From the NCBI GenBank assembly GCA_026014875.1, contig JAOZHO010000027.1:88106-152105 (forward strand): a DNA stretch of 64,000 nt, given 5' to 3'. A model generated the notes under the pieces. That model made no database searches. It saw only the letters and a list, made by a program, of their open reading frames with translations, and had not been told where the DNA came from. Source of the stretch: Candidatus Bathyarchaeota archaeon. GTDB taxonomy: Archaea > Thermoproteota > Bathyarchaeia > TCS64. Positions 25,143 to 33,898 of this stretch are shown piece by piece. Position 1 is the first letter of the stretch, and each line of letters opens with the position of its first letter. Made by a program: the position numbers and the translations under genes.

Positions 25143-26120
25143 TCAGGCCCCCAGCTCCTCCATAACCTCGTCCACTGTCTTCAGGTCAAAGTCCTTGAGG
25201 GTGGCCTGGCCGCTGATCACCTTGTAGGAGGCGATGCACCGCTTCGAGACCTCCCGAACCACGGGAGAGGGTATGACTGGGGGCGGCCCGTCCCCGGTGT
25301 AGCCTATCCGCCTGAGGCACTCCCTGAGGAACTCCTTGTCGAGGCAGGTCGCCTCCTGGCCCTTCCCGGGCTCGTAGAACTCCTGGGCCCAGTAGCGGGC
25401 GGAGTCGTGGGTGGGGGGCTCGTCGATCTGGATGAGTCCCCCGTCGAGGCGGCCGAACTCGAGCTTAAAGTCTGGGATGATGAATCCCCGGTTCTTCGCG
25501 GTCTCCCTGTAGAAGGCGAATAGTTTGTGGGTGGCTTCCTCGAGCGGGTCCCACTCGTCCCGCGTGATGAGTCCCTGCTCGATGGCCTGATCCCTGCTGA
25601 TCTCAAGGTCGTGGCCCACCTCGCTCTTGGTGGTGGGAGTTATGATGACCTCGGGGAGTTCCTCCGCCATCACGAGGCCGTCGGGGAGATCCACGCCGCT
25701 CACCGTCCTAGCCCCGTCCCTGTAGGCCCTCCAGGCCGAGCCGTAGAGGTAGGCCCTGCAGACCCACTCCACGTCGATGCGCTCCGCCTTGGTGACCCGC
25801 ATGCTGCGGTCGTCCACCACCTCCTTGAAGTGGTTGGGGAAGACGTCGCCCGTGTTCTGGAACCAGTATTCGCTGAGGGCGTGGAGGCTTCTCCCTTTGT
25901 GGGGGATGACGTTGGGGAAGACCACGTCGAAGGCGGAGATCCGGTCGCTGGTGACGATGAGCAGCTCCTCGCCCAGGTCGTAGACGTCCCTGATCTTGCC
26001 CCTCCTCGGGGGGTTCGCGTCCCCGAAGACGTCTGAGGACTGGAGCACCTCGACCATGCCGTCGCCCAGGGGGTCTGGGACCATGTATGAGCCTTTTTTC
26101 GGGTTTCCGTCGTTCTTCAA
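25143..26120 (-). CDS. purC: phosphoribosylaminoimidazole-succinocarboxamide synthase PurC
   Basis: PurC couples CAIR and aspartate with ATP to give SAICAR. Motifs: RRGKIRDVYDLG near residue 30, LLIVTSDRISAFDVVFPNVI, VEWVCRAYLYGSAWRAY and DFKLEFGRLDGGLIQIDEPP, then TLDS-like THDSARYW. The length of 325 fits the larger archaeal/fungal-type variant rather than the 240-residue bacterial form. Translation may instead begin at MVPDPLG (26084). It lies close to purSLQ and purE, but is separated from them by the cDPG synthetase-like gene and a transporter remnant. Confidence 0.94.
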   Translation of the reverse strand: MKNDGNPKKGSYMVPDPLGDGMVEVLQSSDVFGDANPPRRGKIRDVYDLGEELLIVTSDRISAFDVVFPNVIPHKGRSLHALSEYWFQNTGDVFPNHFKEVVDDRSMRVTKAERIDVEWVCRAYLYGSAWRAYRDGARTVSGVDLPDGLVMAEELPEVIITPTTKSEVGHDLEISRDQAIEQGLITRDEWDPLEEATHKLFAFYRETAKNRGFIIPDFKLEFGRLDGGLIQIDEPPTHDSARYWAQEFYEPGKGQEATCLDKEFLRECLRRIGYTGDGPPPVIPSPVVREVSKRCIASYKVISGQATLKDFDLKTVDEVMEELGA

Positions 26121-26306
26121 TGTGTCACAGACTCCTTGAATTGAACGCTTTATGTAATATGTCGGCGTATTTCAAGTTTCTTTTAACAGGAAGACAAAAG
26201 TTTTAACGGAAACGGCAAAAAACGGGGGATCTCCGGACACCCGAGCCCGGTAACTGGGTTACTACAACCATGAGATTTAAGCGAGGCACCTCCATATAGG
26301 GAGGCG

Positions 26307-26912
26307 GTGACCTTGGTCTCCAGCAGGCTCAAGAAAAAGTTCGAGGAGATAGTCAGCCGGGGAGTAGACCCTCTAGTCTCCCTGGGATTGACTCCCAACG
26401 CTCTCACAGTGCTGGGCCTGCTGGCGTCGACATGCTCGGCCTGGGCGTATCTCAACTGGAGGACGGATCGCCTCTATCTGGTGACCGCTGCCTGTCTTAT
26501 TCTGTTATCAGGGCTCTTGGATGCCTTCGACGGTATCCTGGCCCGGAAGACTGGGGCGGTCACGAGGTTCGGGGGGTTCTTCGATTCCGTGGCGGACAGG
26601 TACTCCGACGCGGTGGTCCTCGGAGCCATCATCGTTTCGGGTCTCTGCGACCCCCTCTGGGGGATGGCGGCCCTCATCGGCTCCCTCATGGTCAGCTACG
26701 CGAGGGCCCGGGCCGAGGCTGCGGGGGTCGCGATGATCGCGGTGGGTTTCGCGGAAAGGGCTGAGAGAATGATATTGCTCGTGGCCGTGACCCTGGGAGC
26801 TTATTATCGGATCGAACTGCTGGGCTATGGGATGATTGTTCTGGCTCTGATTGCGAACCTGACCGTCGTCCAGAGGGTGGCTCACTTCATGGGCGAAGTG
26901 AGAGAGGGCTAG
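26307..26912 (+). CDS. CDP-alcohol phosphatidyltransferase, probable archaetidylinositol-phosphate synthase
   Basis: The CDP-alcohol phosphotransferase signature D-x2-D-G-x2-A-R-x8-G-x3-D-x3-D is complete: DAFDGILARKTGAVTRFGGF followed by FDSVADRYSD near residue 80. The protein (201 residues) has about six hydrophobic helices and acts in the membrane, joining CDP-archaeol to a polar head group. In archaea, genes of this form often encode archaetidylinositol-phosphate synthase, but glycerol-phosphate is also possible. The start is GTG preceded by GGGAGGC. The stop overlaps the convergent S26e gene by 4 bp. Confidence 0.85.
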   Translation: MTLVSSRLKKKFEEIVSRGVDPLVSLGLTPNALTVLGLLASTCSAWAYLNWRTDRLYLVTAACLILLSGLLDAFDGILARKTGAVTRFGGFFDSVADRYSDAVVLGAIIVSGLCDPLWGMAALIGSLMVSYARARAEAAGVAMIAVGFAERAERMILLVAVTLGAYYRIELLGYGMIVLALIANLTVVQRVAHFMGEVREG

Positions 26913-27217
26913 TAGTTCCTTCTCCTTCTCCCCGCTCGCCGGGGGACGGTCTTCCTCTCGTTCTTGTTTCTGATCTTGACGACTCCCCTGTGGACGGCGC
27001 AGCTGATGCAATAGAACTTGGTGGTCCTGTACCGGGCGATCTGGGTTCCACTGGCCCTGAGCTCTTTGAGCAGCCTCGGTTCGACGAGGGATGTGTACTT
27101 GGTCACCCTCTTCGCCTTGTCTTTCGGGACCTGGGCCCCGCAGAGACTGCACTGCACCGTGCCCGATCGACCCTTGCCTCCCTTGGAGCGTCCCCCGCTG
27201 CTTCTCTTCTTGGGCAT
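26909..27217 (-). CDS. rps26e: 30S ribosomal protein S26e
   Basis: A basic 102-residue protein with the S26e pattern: MPKKRSSGGRSKGGKGR, the zinc pair CSLCG and later FYCISCAVHRGVVKIR, and a C-terminal RRAGRRRRNY. It sits on the small subunit near the mRNA exit channel. Eukaryotes and TACK/Asgard-related archaea have it, most Euryarchaeota do not, which makes it the best taxonomic marker here. It is encoded convergent to the archaetidyl-transferase gene. Confidence 0.95.
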   Translation of the reverse strand: MPKKRSSGGRSKGGKGRSGTVQCSLCGAQVPKDKAKRVTKYTSLVEPRLLKELRASGTQIARYRTTKFYCISCAVHRGVVKIRNKNERKTVPRRAGRRRRNY

Positions 27218-27290
27218 TCGAATCTCGTGGGATTAGAGCGGAGCCTACTATTAAAGGCTTAGAAAACAACTTTCCCCCGGATGCGTGCCC

Positions 27291-27926
27291 TCAGATGAAC
27301 AGGGAGTCAATCAGGCCCTCGACGACATCCCCGTAGACGGCTTGAGCGACCCTCTCGTTCCCCGCAGCTGTGAGGTGAACACCGTCGCTGGAGTATCGCT
27401 CCTCAAGCCTCCCCTCATCGTCGGAGGTCGTAGCATAGAGATCGGCGAAGAGGATAGAGTTCTCGGAGCAGTGCTCCCGGATCAACTCGTTGAGGTGCCT
27501 GATCAAAGGGATCGCAGCGTCGAAACCCGTCACAGATGTGAGGGTGCAGGCGATGGGTTGGGCCCGGATCTCGGAGGTCTTGACGTAGAGGGCTTTCAGG
27601 TTCTCCATGACGTCCTCAGGGGGGAAGCCACCGTAGAGGTCGTTGGTCCCCCCCCAGAGGATGACGTAGTCGGGGTTGAGGGAGGCTACTCGGGATTTGA
27701 GCCTTCCAAGCATTCCCCTCGTCGTGTCCCCGTTCACCCCGAAGTTCACGAACTGCACCGAGACATCTTCGATGCCCCGTCTCGACAGCTCCGTGACGAC
27801 GATGTTGTCGAGGTAGGATGTGTAGGGTATGCCGGGGCCCATGGGTCGTAGGGGGTCGTAGGGCACGAATCCCGCGGTGAGGCTGTCCCCGAGGGCGGCG
27901 AAGACGAGGCTGACGGTCCCGGCCAT
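27291..27926 (-). CDS. SGNH/GDSL-type esterase or lipase
   Basis: The four SGNH blocks are present in 211 residues: ALGDSLTAGF (nucleophile Ser), VNFGVNGDTTRGML (Gly), ILWGGTNDLYGG (Asn) and SSDGVHLTAAGNERVA with the Asp-x2-His pair. Such enzymes cleave esters of lipids, sugars or acyl carriers. There is no signal peptide, so a cytoplasmic role is likely. The natural substrate is unknown. Confidence 0.88.
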   Translation of the reverse strand: MAGTVSLVFAALGDSLTAGFVPYDPLRPMGPGIPYTSYLDNIVVTELSRRGIEDVSVQFVNFGVNGDTTRGMLGRLKSRVASLNPDYVILWGGTNDLYGGFPPEDVMENLKALYVKTSEIRAQPIACTLTSVTGFDAAIPLIRHLNELIREHCSENSILFADLYATTSDDEGRLEERYSSDGVHLTAAGNERVAQAVYGDVVEGLIDSLFI

Positions 27927-28013
27927 ACCTCTGGATATCCTCGAGGGGTTATGGGGGTTTCGCCTCGACGGTGTTAAATAACCAAGTGTGAAGATTTTGA
28001 TCGGTGTTTTGAG

Positions 28014-29735
28014 ATGTCGAAGAGTTGGGTCGTCGAGGAGCTGGGAGCGGATCTCATCCTAGTGAACGGCAAGGTCGTGACCGTGGACTCAGAGGGGACC
28101 GTCGCCGAGGCGGTCGCCGTCAGGGATGGGAGGATTCTCAGGGTAGGCTCCAACGGGGAGATCAAAGCGCTCGCAATGAGCGACGCAAGGGTCATCGACC
28201 TCGGGGGGCGGACCCTGCTCCCCGGGTTCGTGGACAGCCACGAGCACGTCATCAGGCGGGGGCTGAGAATGGACTGGGTCAACTGCAGGTCGCCCCCCAT
28301 GGAGACATTACGAGACATCATCGATGCATTGGCTGCGAAGGCATCTGAAAAACCCGAGGGAGACTGGGTTGTGGGGACATGGTTTGACGAGACGAAGCTC
28401 TCCGACGGGAGGTGGCCTAACAGGTATGACCTCGACGAGGCCAGCGACAGGCACCCTATCTACATGGGTCGGGCGGGAGGTCACAACGGGGTGGCGAACA
28501 GCTTCGCATTGGAGATCGCCGGTATCACCAAGGATACTCCTCAGCCGGAGGGGGGGCACATCGGGATGGATGAGTCGGGGGAGCCTACGGGGCGCCTCGA
28601 CGAGATCGCTGCTATGAACATGGTCCGGGACAGGATTCCCCAGCCTGGTTCAGAGGCGAAGACGAGGCTCCTGATAGATAACTGGGACGCCATCGAGGAG
28701 ACTCTGCAGAGCGGCCATGAGGGGACGGTGAGGCTCCTAGTGGATAACTGGGCAACATTCGAGGAGATGCTGCTGAGCTGGGGGATCACCACGGTTCACG
28801 AGGCTCACATCAAGGCCCCGGAGGCCTTAGCCTACCAAGAGCTCGACCGCGCCGGGAGGATGCGACTCCGGGTAGGGCTCATGCTCGACGGTATGTCACC
28901 CTATGAGGGCTCCGCGACCAGCGACCTCGCCCGCCAGGGGCTGAGGACGGGCTTCGGTTGGAGCGACAGGCTTTATGTCGTAGGGATCAAGATCGGCGTC
29001 GATGGTGCCATGGGGTCTCTTACGGCGTCGCTCAGGGAACCCTATGCGAACGACCCCGAGAATTATGGGATAAACAGGGTGACCCAAGAGGAGCTCACTC
29101 GGGAGACTGTGGCGCTCCACAGAGCCGGAAACCGTGCATGCATCCATGCCATCGGGGACTGGGCCATCGACATCGCGCTCAACGCCATCGAGGAGGCGGT
29201 GGAGAGCGCCCCCTGGACTGACCACCGCCACAGGATAGAGCACGCCGGCTATGTGAGACTCGATCAGCTGGAGAGGATGGCGAGGCTGGGGGTCGCAATC
29301 TCGGCTTCCATCGGTTTCTGCCACCCCATCGGGGACAGCCACATCGTGGCTTTAGGGGAGAATAGGCTCTGCGGCTACTACCCCATGAAGAGTTTCCTGG
29401 AGCACGGGATCGTGACTGGAGGGAACAGCGACAGCTTCGGTGAGAACTGGCCCATCACTGGAATTGCAGGATGCGTCACCCGGAGGTCCTCCGGCGGGGA
29501 CTACCTCTGCAGGGAGCAGGCCATCTCAGTCATGGACGCCATCAGAGCCTACACGGTGAACGGGGCTTTCCTCGAGGGGACCGAGGACGAGAAAGGCTCC
29601 CTGGAGCCGGGGAAGATCGCGGACATGGTGGTCCTTGACAGGGACATCCTCACCGTCGACCCCCTGGACATCGTCAACACCAGGGTGCTGATGACCATCG
29701 TGGGGGGCGAGGTCGTCTACGAGAGGGACTCGTAG
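28014..29735 (+). CDS. YtcJ-like metal-dependent amidohydrolase
   Basis: A 573-residue amidohydrolase of the COG1574 type. The first metal motif HxH is altered to HEH in GFVDSHEHVIRRGL. A barrel follows with GIKIGVDGAMGSLTA, HAIGDWAID (His ligand), HRIEHAGYV and NSDSFGENWPITG near the end, then the composite beta-sandwich EKGSLEPGKIADMVVLDRD. An in-frame tandem duplication of 22 codons occurs near residue 220 (see repeat). The likely reaction is hydrolysis of an amide or related bond; the substrate is unknown. A TATA-like GTTAAATAACC lies about 40 bp upstream. Confidence 0.85.
   Translation: MSKSWVVEELGADLILVNGKVVTVDSEGTVAEAVAVRDGRILRVGSNGEIKALAMSDARVIDLGGRTLLPGFVDSHEHVIRRGLRMDWVNCRSPPMETLRDIIDALAAKASEKPEGDWVVGTWFDETKLSDGRWPNRYDLDEASDRHPIYMGRAGGHNGVANSFALEIAGITKDTPQPEGGHIGMDESGEPTGRLDEIAAMNMVRDRIPQPGSEAKTRLLIDNWDAIEETLQSGHEGTVRLLVDNWATFEEMLLSWGITTVHEAHIKAPEALAYQELDRAGRMRLRVGLMLDGMSPYEGSATSDLARQGLRTGFGWSDRLYVVGIKIGVDGAMGSLTASLREPYANDPENYGINRVTQEELTRETVALHRAGNRACIHAIGDWAIDIALNAIEEAVESAPWTDHRHRIEHAGYVRLDQLERMARLGVAISASIGFCHPIGDSHIVALGENRLCGYYPMKSFLEHGIVTGGNSDSFGENWPITGIAGCVTRRSSGGDYLCREQAISVMDAIRAYTVNGAFLEGTEDEKGSLEPGKIADMVVLDRDILTVDPLDIVNTRVLMTIVGGEVVYERDS
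28665..28796 (+). repeat. 66-bp tandem duplication inside the amidohydrolase gene
   Basis: Two adjacent 66-bp units share AGGCTCCT(G/A)(A/G)T and GATAACTGGG plus CGAGGAGA, and give LLIDNWDAIEETLQSG then LLVDNWATFEEMLLSW. The frame is preserved. The second unit leads into the conserved GITTVHEAH, so the first is probably the extra copy. Confidence 0.75.
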
Positions 29736-29742
29736 AGCCGCC

Positions 29743-30354
29743 TCAGCTCTCGAGGAGCTTCAAAGCGGCTGACTTGGCCGCCATCTCGGCGAGGATGGGA
29801 TCGTCGGAGGAGCCGATGATTATCGCGTCCCCCGGGCTGGGCCCCAGCTCCTCCATGATGAGGCTGCGGACCGACTCGTCGAGGGGCTCCTCCATGCCGG
29901 GCATCCTGAGTCCCTGATCGTCGAGGACGAGGGTGGTGGCCCCCGAGGCCCCCGCTATGATCGCTGCGTCCCGCTGCTCGATGCCGCCTCTGACTTTCGA
30001 GGCCGCCCCCCTGATGAGCACCGCGTAGTTGATGGGGCCGACGGTGATGGGGAGGGCCGGGAGGCCGCACCCCCAGAGCAGATCCCCCAGAGCTTCCAGG
30101 GCCGCCTCCCCGTTTTTGGTTAGGCTCATCCCTCCCCGGCTGGTCTCGATGAGGCCTAGGGCTTTCATCCTGCCCACGAGGGTCCTGATGGTCCCCTCCC
30201 CGAGCCCCAGCTCCCTGGAAAGCTTCTGGCGCCCTATGCCCAGGCCCGAGCCTATGGATTCTAGCCCCATGAGGGCGTGGGCCTCGGTGTAGGCGGGAGG
30301 GCGCCCGGGAGCCACCTTCCCAGCGATCTCCCTGAGGATGATGAGGGCGTCCAA
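29743..30354 (-). CDS. DUF4443-like winged-helix regulator
   Basis: Residues about 35-85 form a winged helix: GIGRQKLSRELGLGEGTIRT, then LVGRMKALGLIETSRGGMSL. The C-terminal 100 residues (ITVGPINYAVLIRGAASKVR, AGASGATTLVLDDQGLRMPG) resemble the ligand-binding DUF4443 domain found attached to such archaeal regulators. The stop lies 8 bp from the convergent amidohydrolase stop. Its target is unknown. Confidence 0.7.
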   Translation of the reverse strand: MDALIILREIAGKVAPGRPPAYTEAHALMGLESIGSGLGIGRQKLSRELGLGEGTIRTLVGRMKALGLIETSRGGMSLTKNGEAALEALGDLLWGCGLPALPITVGPINYAVLIRGAASKVRGGIEQRDAAIIAGASGATTLVLDDQGLRMPGMEEPLDESVRSLIMEELGPSPGDAIIIGSSDDPILAEMAAKSAALKLLES

Positions 30355-30413
30355 TACGGTTCTCTCTTAGGTTGTCCTCGGATGTCTATAACGGTTCCCG
30401 GTAGAACAAAGGG

Positions 30414-30533
30414 TTAGGCGGAGGTGTGCTCCCATGTCACCTCGTCGCCGTCGTGGAGGACCCAGAAATCCGCGGCGCTCGGTCCGTAGGCCCAGCTCTC
30501 CGCCTCGGCGTCGTAGTAGAACCGGAGCCATTT
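30414..30533 (-). pseudogene. C-terminal remnant of a DUF4430-like protein
   Basis: On the minus strand 39 codons read KWLRFYYDAEAESWAYGPSA followed by ADFWVLHDGDEVTWEH and a stop. 'VxDGDxIxW' is the typical ending of DUF4430/transcobalamin-like domains. There is a stop upstream in the same frame and no start, so only the end of the gene survives. The AT-rich methyltransferase gene begins its 3' end right at the break, suggesting that its arrival truncated this gene. Confidence 0.5.
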
Positions 30534-30535
30534 AT

Positions 30536-31357
30536 CTATTTACGTACGCGAAAAAGGGCTCTGTTCCCAATTGTTGAAACCACCGCAGTCGACCTGAAAC
30601 CACACAGTTTACACTGTTTCACAATCTCCTCAACGCTAAACAGATACCTGCTATGATTATGCCCTTCATCGGGGGGGAGTTTCCTGACACGACCGCCGTC
30701 GATCAAAACATGTCCCTCGATGATTAACAAACCACCCGGTCTGAGTTTTGAAAATATTTTCTTTAAGGTTTGTATGGGATCACGGAGATGGTAGTAATTA
30801 CCCATCCAGTTGATTACATCAAAATCCATCCTGATACAATTTACATCATGGGCGTCTAAAATGATGTAATCGACCTCAGAGTTGATTATCCGTTTTCCAA
30901 CCTTGAAGCCCCTTGCATTATTTGGGTTGAATTCGAGGGCAACTACTTTGTCTGCTCCTCTCCGTTCAATCTCAAAACTGTAGTATCCATCCCAGGCACC
31001 AATATCCAGCACACGTTTTCCAGTCAGCGAGATAGGCAACGCCATTGTTTTCCATGTGTGCGTCCGCTCCGCGGTCTCACCGGGAGTTATTGTATCACCG
31101 AATCTAATGGTATGCCACCAAAACGGCACAGAGTTGATCATTTCGATAATTGTAGAAGTGTTGTAGAGGGTAGGAAACGGATGCTCAACGCGCTGCTTAA
31201 CTAGAATTGCATATTTACCACGGCCTCTCATCAACTCGTAGATGAACCAAAAGAATCGGTATAATATTCTGGGAATAGCTTTCTTGATTTGTTCTCGTTT
31301 ACCACTACTCATTTTGGGTAAGATTGCTCTTGTTTCCGAAATGTTTCGGTCTCCCAT
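30536..31357 (-). CDS. class I SAM-dependent methyltransferase, CmoB/DUF1698-like
   Basis: Residues about 110-130 hold the SAM motif VLDIGAWDGYYSFEIERRGA, followed by VVALEFNP, the acidic ribose contact, and a later FDVINWMGNYYHLRDPIQTL like that in CmoB-type enzymes, which act on tRNA wobble uridine in bacteria. Here no tRNA-specific domain is obvious, so a small-molecule or lipid/glycan substrate is possible. Hydrophobic aromatic residues precede the fold (ILYRFFWFIYELM), perhaps a membrane contact. The gene is AT-richer than both neighbours and is probably horizontally acquired. Confidence 0.75.
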   Translation of the reverse strand: MGDRNISETRAILPKMSSGKREQIKKAIPRILYRFFWFIYELMRGRGKYAILVKQRVEHPFPTLYNTSTIIEMINSVPFWWHTIRFGDTITPGETAERTHTWKTMALPISLTGKRVLDIGAWDGYYSFEIERRGADKVVALEFNPNNARGFKVGKRIINSEVDYIILDAHDVNCIRMDFDVINWMGNYYHLRDPIQTLKKIFSKLRPGGLLIIEGHVLIDGGRVRKLPPDEGHNHSRYLFSVEEIVKQCKLCGFRSTAVVSTIGNRALFRVRK

Positions 31358-31469
31358 CCGTTATCCACTCGGAATATGCTAATTTCTACTTTTTGATTAC
31401 TTGAGTTTTTACCGTGCGCGCTGCCTAGAAAGCCTCATATCCAATCGCCAAGTGAGAGCTTCATAGAGC

Positions 31470-32399
31470 ATGGGCACTAACGTATCTTTTCTGATGGGAG
31501 GGATGGCCGTCCAAGCGGTCCCCCGGCTGGCAGAGAAACGGGGTATAGTACTTGGCCTCCCCCCGGAGCGAATGCTCTACGGTATGGGACTCGCCGATCT
31601 GGTGGGCGTCCTCAGCAGCTACGATGAGAGTCTGAGGAGGATGGTGGCGGAGCACGACATCTCCTGGAAGGAGGTCTACGAGGAATCCGATGTGGGGCGC
31701 GAGAGGATGGCCCTCATCGAGGAAATAGGGCCAACGCGTGAAGACATAATCCTCGACGTAGGATGCGGCAAGGGCTTCACCACCATCGCCCTGGCGTTCG
31801 ATTCCTCGATGGTCTGCGGCTTGGACCTGATGAACGGCTTCGGAAGGCTGGGCTGGTGGGACAACTTCAGGCTGGAGATGGCCTCCCTCGGGCTCCAAGA
31901 ACACGTTTCAGGTGTGAGGGGGAGCGCGGCCGAGATCCCATATAGAGACGGGGGATTCACCCTCGCTGTCTCAGCTCACGCCCTGAGGAACTTCGATAGC
32001 AGATCCACCATCGTGTCCGCGCTCAGAGAGATGGGGAGGGCCACCCGGAGAGGGGGTCGAGTGGTGGTTGCCGAGAATCTTCCGGTGGCCAACTCGAAAG
32101 CCCAAGAGGCTCACCTCAGATACTTCGAGTTGAAGACCCGGGTCGTGAAGACGGACAGCCCCTACTGCTCCGAGGACGAGTTGACGGGGATGTTCGAGGA
32201 GGCAGGCCTGGAGGTGGCGAGACGGGAAGTGCTGGACTTCGACCTGTCGGCGGCGCCTCCGTTCTTCGTGTTGGATCCAGAAAAGGTGCCATCACAGGAA
32301 AGGAAGGACATCGTAGAGGAGTACCGCCTGGCCTGCGAGATGATCAGGGAGCACGGGGAGGCGTCTCCCCCGGTGCTGCTGTTAGAGGCTTATATCTGA
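31470..32399 (+). CDS. class I SAM-dependent methyltransferase
   Basis: The 309-residue protein has an 85-residue N-terminal extension, then motif I IILDVGCGKGFTTIALAF, a GLDLMNGFG acidic loop, GSAAEIPYRDGGFTLAVSAH and the post-IV RATRRGGRVVVAENLP. This is the Methyltransf_11 arrangement of ubiquinone/menaquinone-type and many unrelated methyltransferases. The C-terminal part has no recognisable target domain. No pathway neighbour defines its substrate. Confidence 0.8.
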   Translation: MGTNVSFLMGGMAVQAVPRLAEKRGIVLGLPPERMLYGMGLADLVGVLSSYDESLRRMVAEHDISWKEVYEESDVGRERMALIEEIGPTREDIILDVGCGKGFTTIALAFDSSMVCGLDLMNGFGRLGWWDNFRLEMASLGLQEHVSGVRGSAAEIPYRDGGFTLAVSAHALRNFDSRSTIVSALREMGRATRRGGRVVVAENLPVANSKAQEAHLRYFELKTRVVKTDSPYCSEDELTGMFEEAGLEVARREVLDFDLSAAPPFFVLDPEKVPSQERKDIVEEYRLACEMIREHGEASPPVLLLEAYI

Positions 32400-32443
32400 T
32401 TAGAGATCGAATATAGTTCATATCGAGTGGAGGAGGGTTCCCG

Positions 32444-32821
32444 TTGATCGATTATTTTACGGCCCCCGACGTGAGGAATAGGATCGAGGAGATCGTGGAG
32501 CTCCTCAGGTTCGAGCACGTCAACCTCGACAACCTCCACTGCGTCAGGAGCAGGGGCTCCAAGGCGAAGAGGACCATCGCCAGGATCCACGGCAGGAGCA
32601 GGATCTGGCAGGCGGTGGGCCTAGAGCCCGCGTACGTGATCGAGGTCATCGCGGAGCGGTTCGACAGGCTCTCCCCGGAGGATCAGGACAGGACACTAAT
32701 CCATGAGCTTCTCCACATCCCCCACGGGTTCAAGGGGGGGTTCCGGCATCACAGGGGCTACGTCAACGACGAGACCGTGGAGACCTGGTACAGGCGGTAC
32801 TGCGAGAAGAAGGGCGATTAA
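32444..32821 (+). CDS. putative zinc metallopeptidase with HExxH (COG4900-like)
   Basis: A 125-residue protein from a TTG start. The centre has the zinc motif in LIHELLHIPHGF, followed by a glycine/histidine-rich FRHHRGYV that may supply the third ligand. This matches the small archaeal/phage metallopeptidase family (COG4900, PhageMetallopep). No signal peptide or partner is visible. It follows the methyltransferase by about 45 bp and may share its transcript. Confidence 0.8.
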   Translation: MIDYFTAPDVRNRIEEIVELLRFEHVNLDNLHCVRSRGSKAKRTIARIHGRSRIWQAVGLEPAYVIEVIAERFDRLSPEDQDRTLIHELLHIPHGFKGGFRHHRGYVNDETVETWYRRYCEKKGD

Positions 32822-32856
32822 AAACGCTGTTAAACCAGACTATGCATGTAGCGGGT

Positions 32857-33750
32857 CTATGTGGATGATTCTTCCCTGATCCGCTTCCTGGCGAGCTCCA
32901 CGTACTCCTCGCTGTTATCCACGCCGATGTAATGCCGTTTGGTCTTCAGGGCGGCGACGCATGTGGTGCCGCTTCCGCAGAAGGGGTCGAGGACCACGTC
33001 CCCTTGGAAGGTGTAGAGCTGGATGAGGCGGTAGGGGAGCTCCACGGGGAAGGGGGCGGGGTGGCCCACTCTCTTCGCGGACGCGGTGGGGAAGCTCCAG
33101 ATGCTCTTGGTGTACTCTAGGAACTCGTCCCGGGCGATGGTGCTCTCCCTGTCCCCCCTCTCCCGCTTCATGGAGCCCTTGGAGAAGACGAGGATGTACT
33201 CGTGGACGTCCCGGAGGGTGGGGTTGGAGGCGCTGAGCCAGCTCCCCCACGCCGTGCTGGACCCCGCGCTCGCGGCCTTGGACCAGATGATCTCCCCCCG
33301 CATCAGGAAGCCGATCTCGGCCATCTCTTCGATGATGTAGCTGTGGAGGGGGATGTAGGGACGCCTCCCCAGGTTCGCAACGTTGACGCAGGCCCGGCCC
33401 CCCACCACCAGCTTTCTGTGGACCTCCCCGAAGACATCCCGGAGGAGCCCCCGGTACTCCTCAAGGCCCAGGTCCTCGTCGTAGTCCTTCCCGACGTTGT
33501 AGGGGGGCGAGGTCACCATGAGGTGGACGCTCTCGTCGGGGATCATCGACAGGTCTCGGCTGTCGCCGCAGATCACGGTGTCTAAGATGGCTTCGGGGAT
33601 GCTCCGCTCGATGAGTTCCCCGGGGTTCTCCGGGGTTTCACCGTATATTTTTCGGGAGTAGAACTTAGAGGAGTCGTGGCTCTCCCGTTTGGAGACCCCG
33701 AAAGAGCTCGTCTTCGTTCCCCGTTTACCCTCGGAACCCATGCTCATCAC
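32857..33750 (-). CDS. site-specific DNA methyltransferase (N4-cytosine or N6-adenine), orphan
   Basis: Motif order is IV first (VTSPPYNVGKDYD near residue 85), a target-recognition stretch, then motif I (DVVLDPFCGSGTTCVAALKT near residue 255) and GVDNSEEYVELARKRI. This is the permuted beta class. TSPPY is typical of N4-cytosine enzymes but also occurs in some N6-adenine enzymes. The block GSWLSASNPTLRDVHEYILV resembles archaeal methylases of short palindromes; I cannot fix the site. No restriction endonuclease gene adjoins, so it is orphan and may protect or regulate. The start could be one of three Met codons. Confidence 0.85.
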   Translation of the reverse strand: MMSMGSEGKRGTKTSSFGVSKRESHDSSKFYSRKIYGETPENPGELIERSIPEAILDTVICGDSRDLSMIPDESVHLMVTSPPYNVGKDYDEDLGLEEYRGLLRDVFGEVHRKLVVGGRACVNVANLGRRPYIPLHSYIIEEMAEIGFLMRGEIIWSKAASAGSSTAWGSWLSASNPTLRDVHEYILVFSKGSMKRERGDRESTIARDEFLEYTKSIWSFPTASAKRVGHPAPFPVELPYRLIQLYTFQGDVVLDPFCGSGTTCVAALKTKRHYIGVDNSEEYVELARKRIREESST

Positions 33751-33898
33751 CTGAAATATGTCGGAACTTTGTTTCTCGGGAGCGCTGCATCCAATGGAGG
33801 GCCTCGCTCCAACCCCTCATGGCGCCCGATGTATTGAAGCTTTTCCGGTGGGAGCTCTGCGTGCGTACGTGACGAAGCGGTCAACATCTGGCGCCCGC

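Noticed and set aside
26220-26275. GTAAC-TGG-GTTAC hairpin before the archaetidyl-transferase gene as a riboswitch
   Set aside because: Only a 5-bp stem with a 3-nt loop and no further paired elements. Too small to support a claim.
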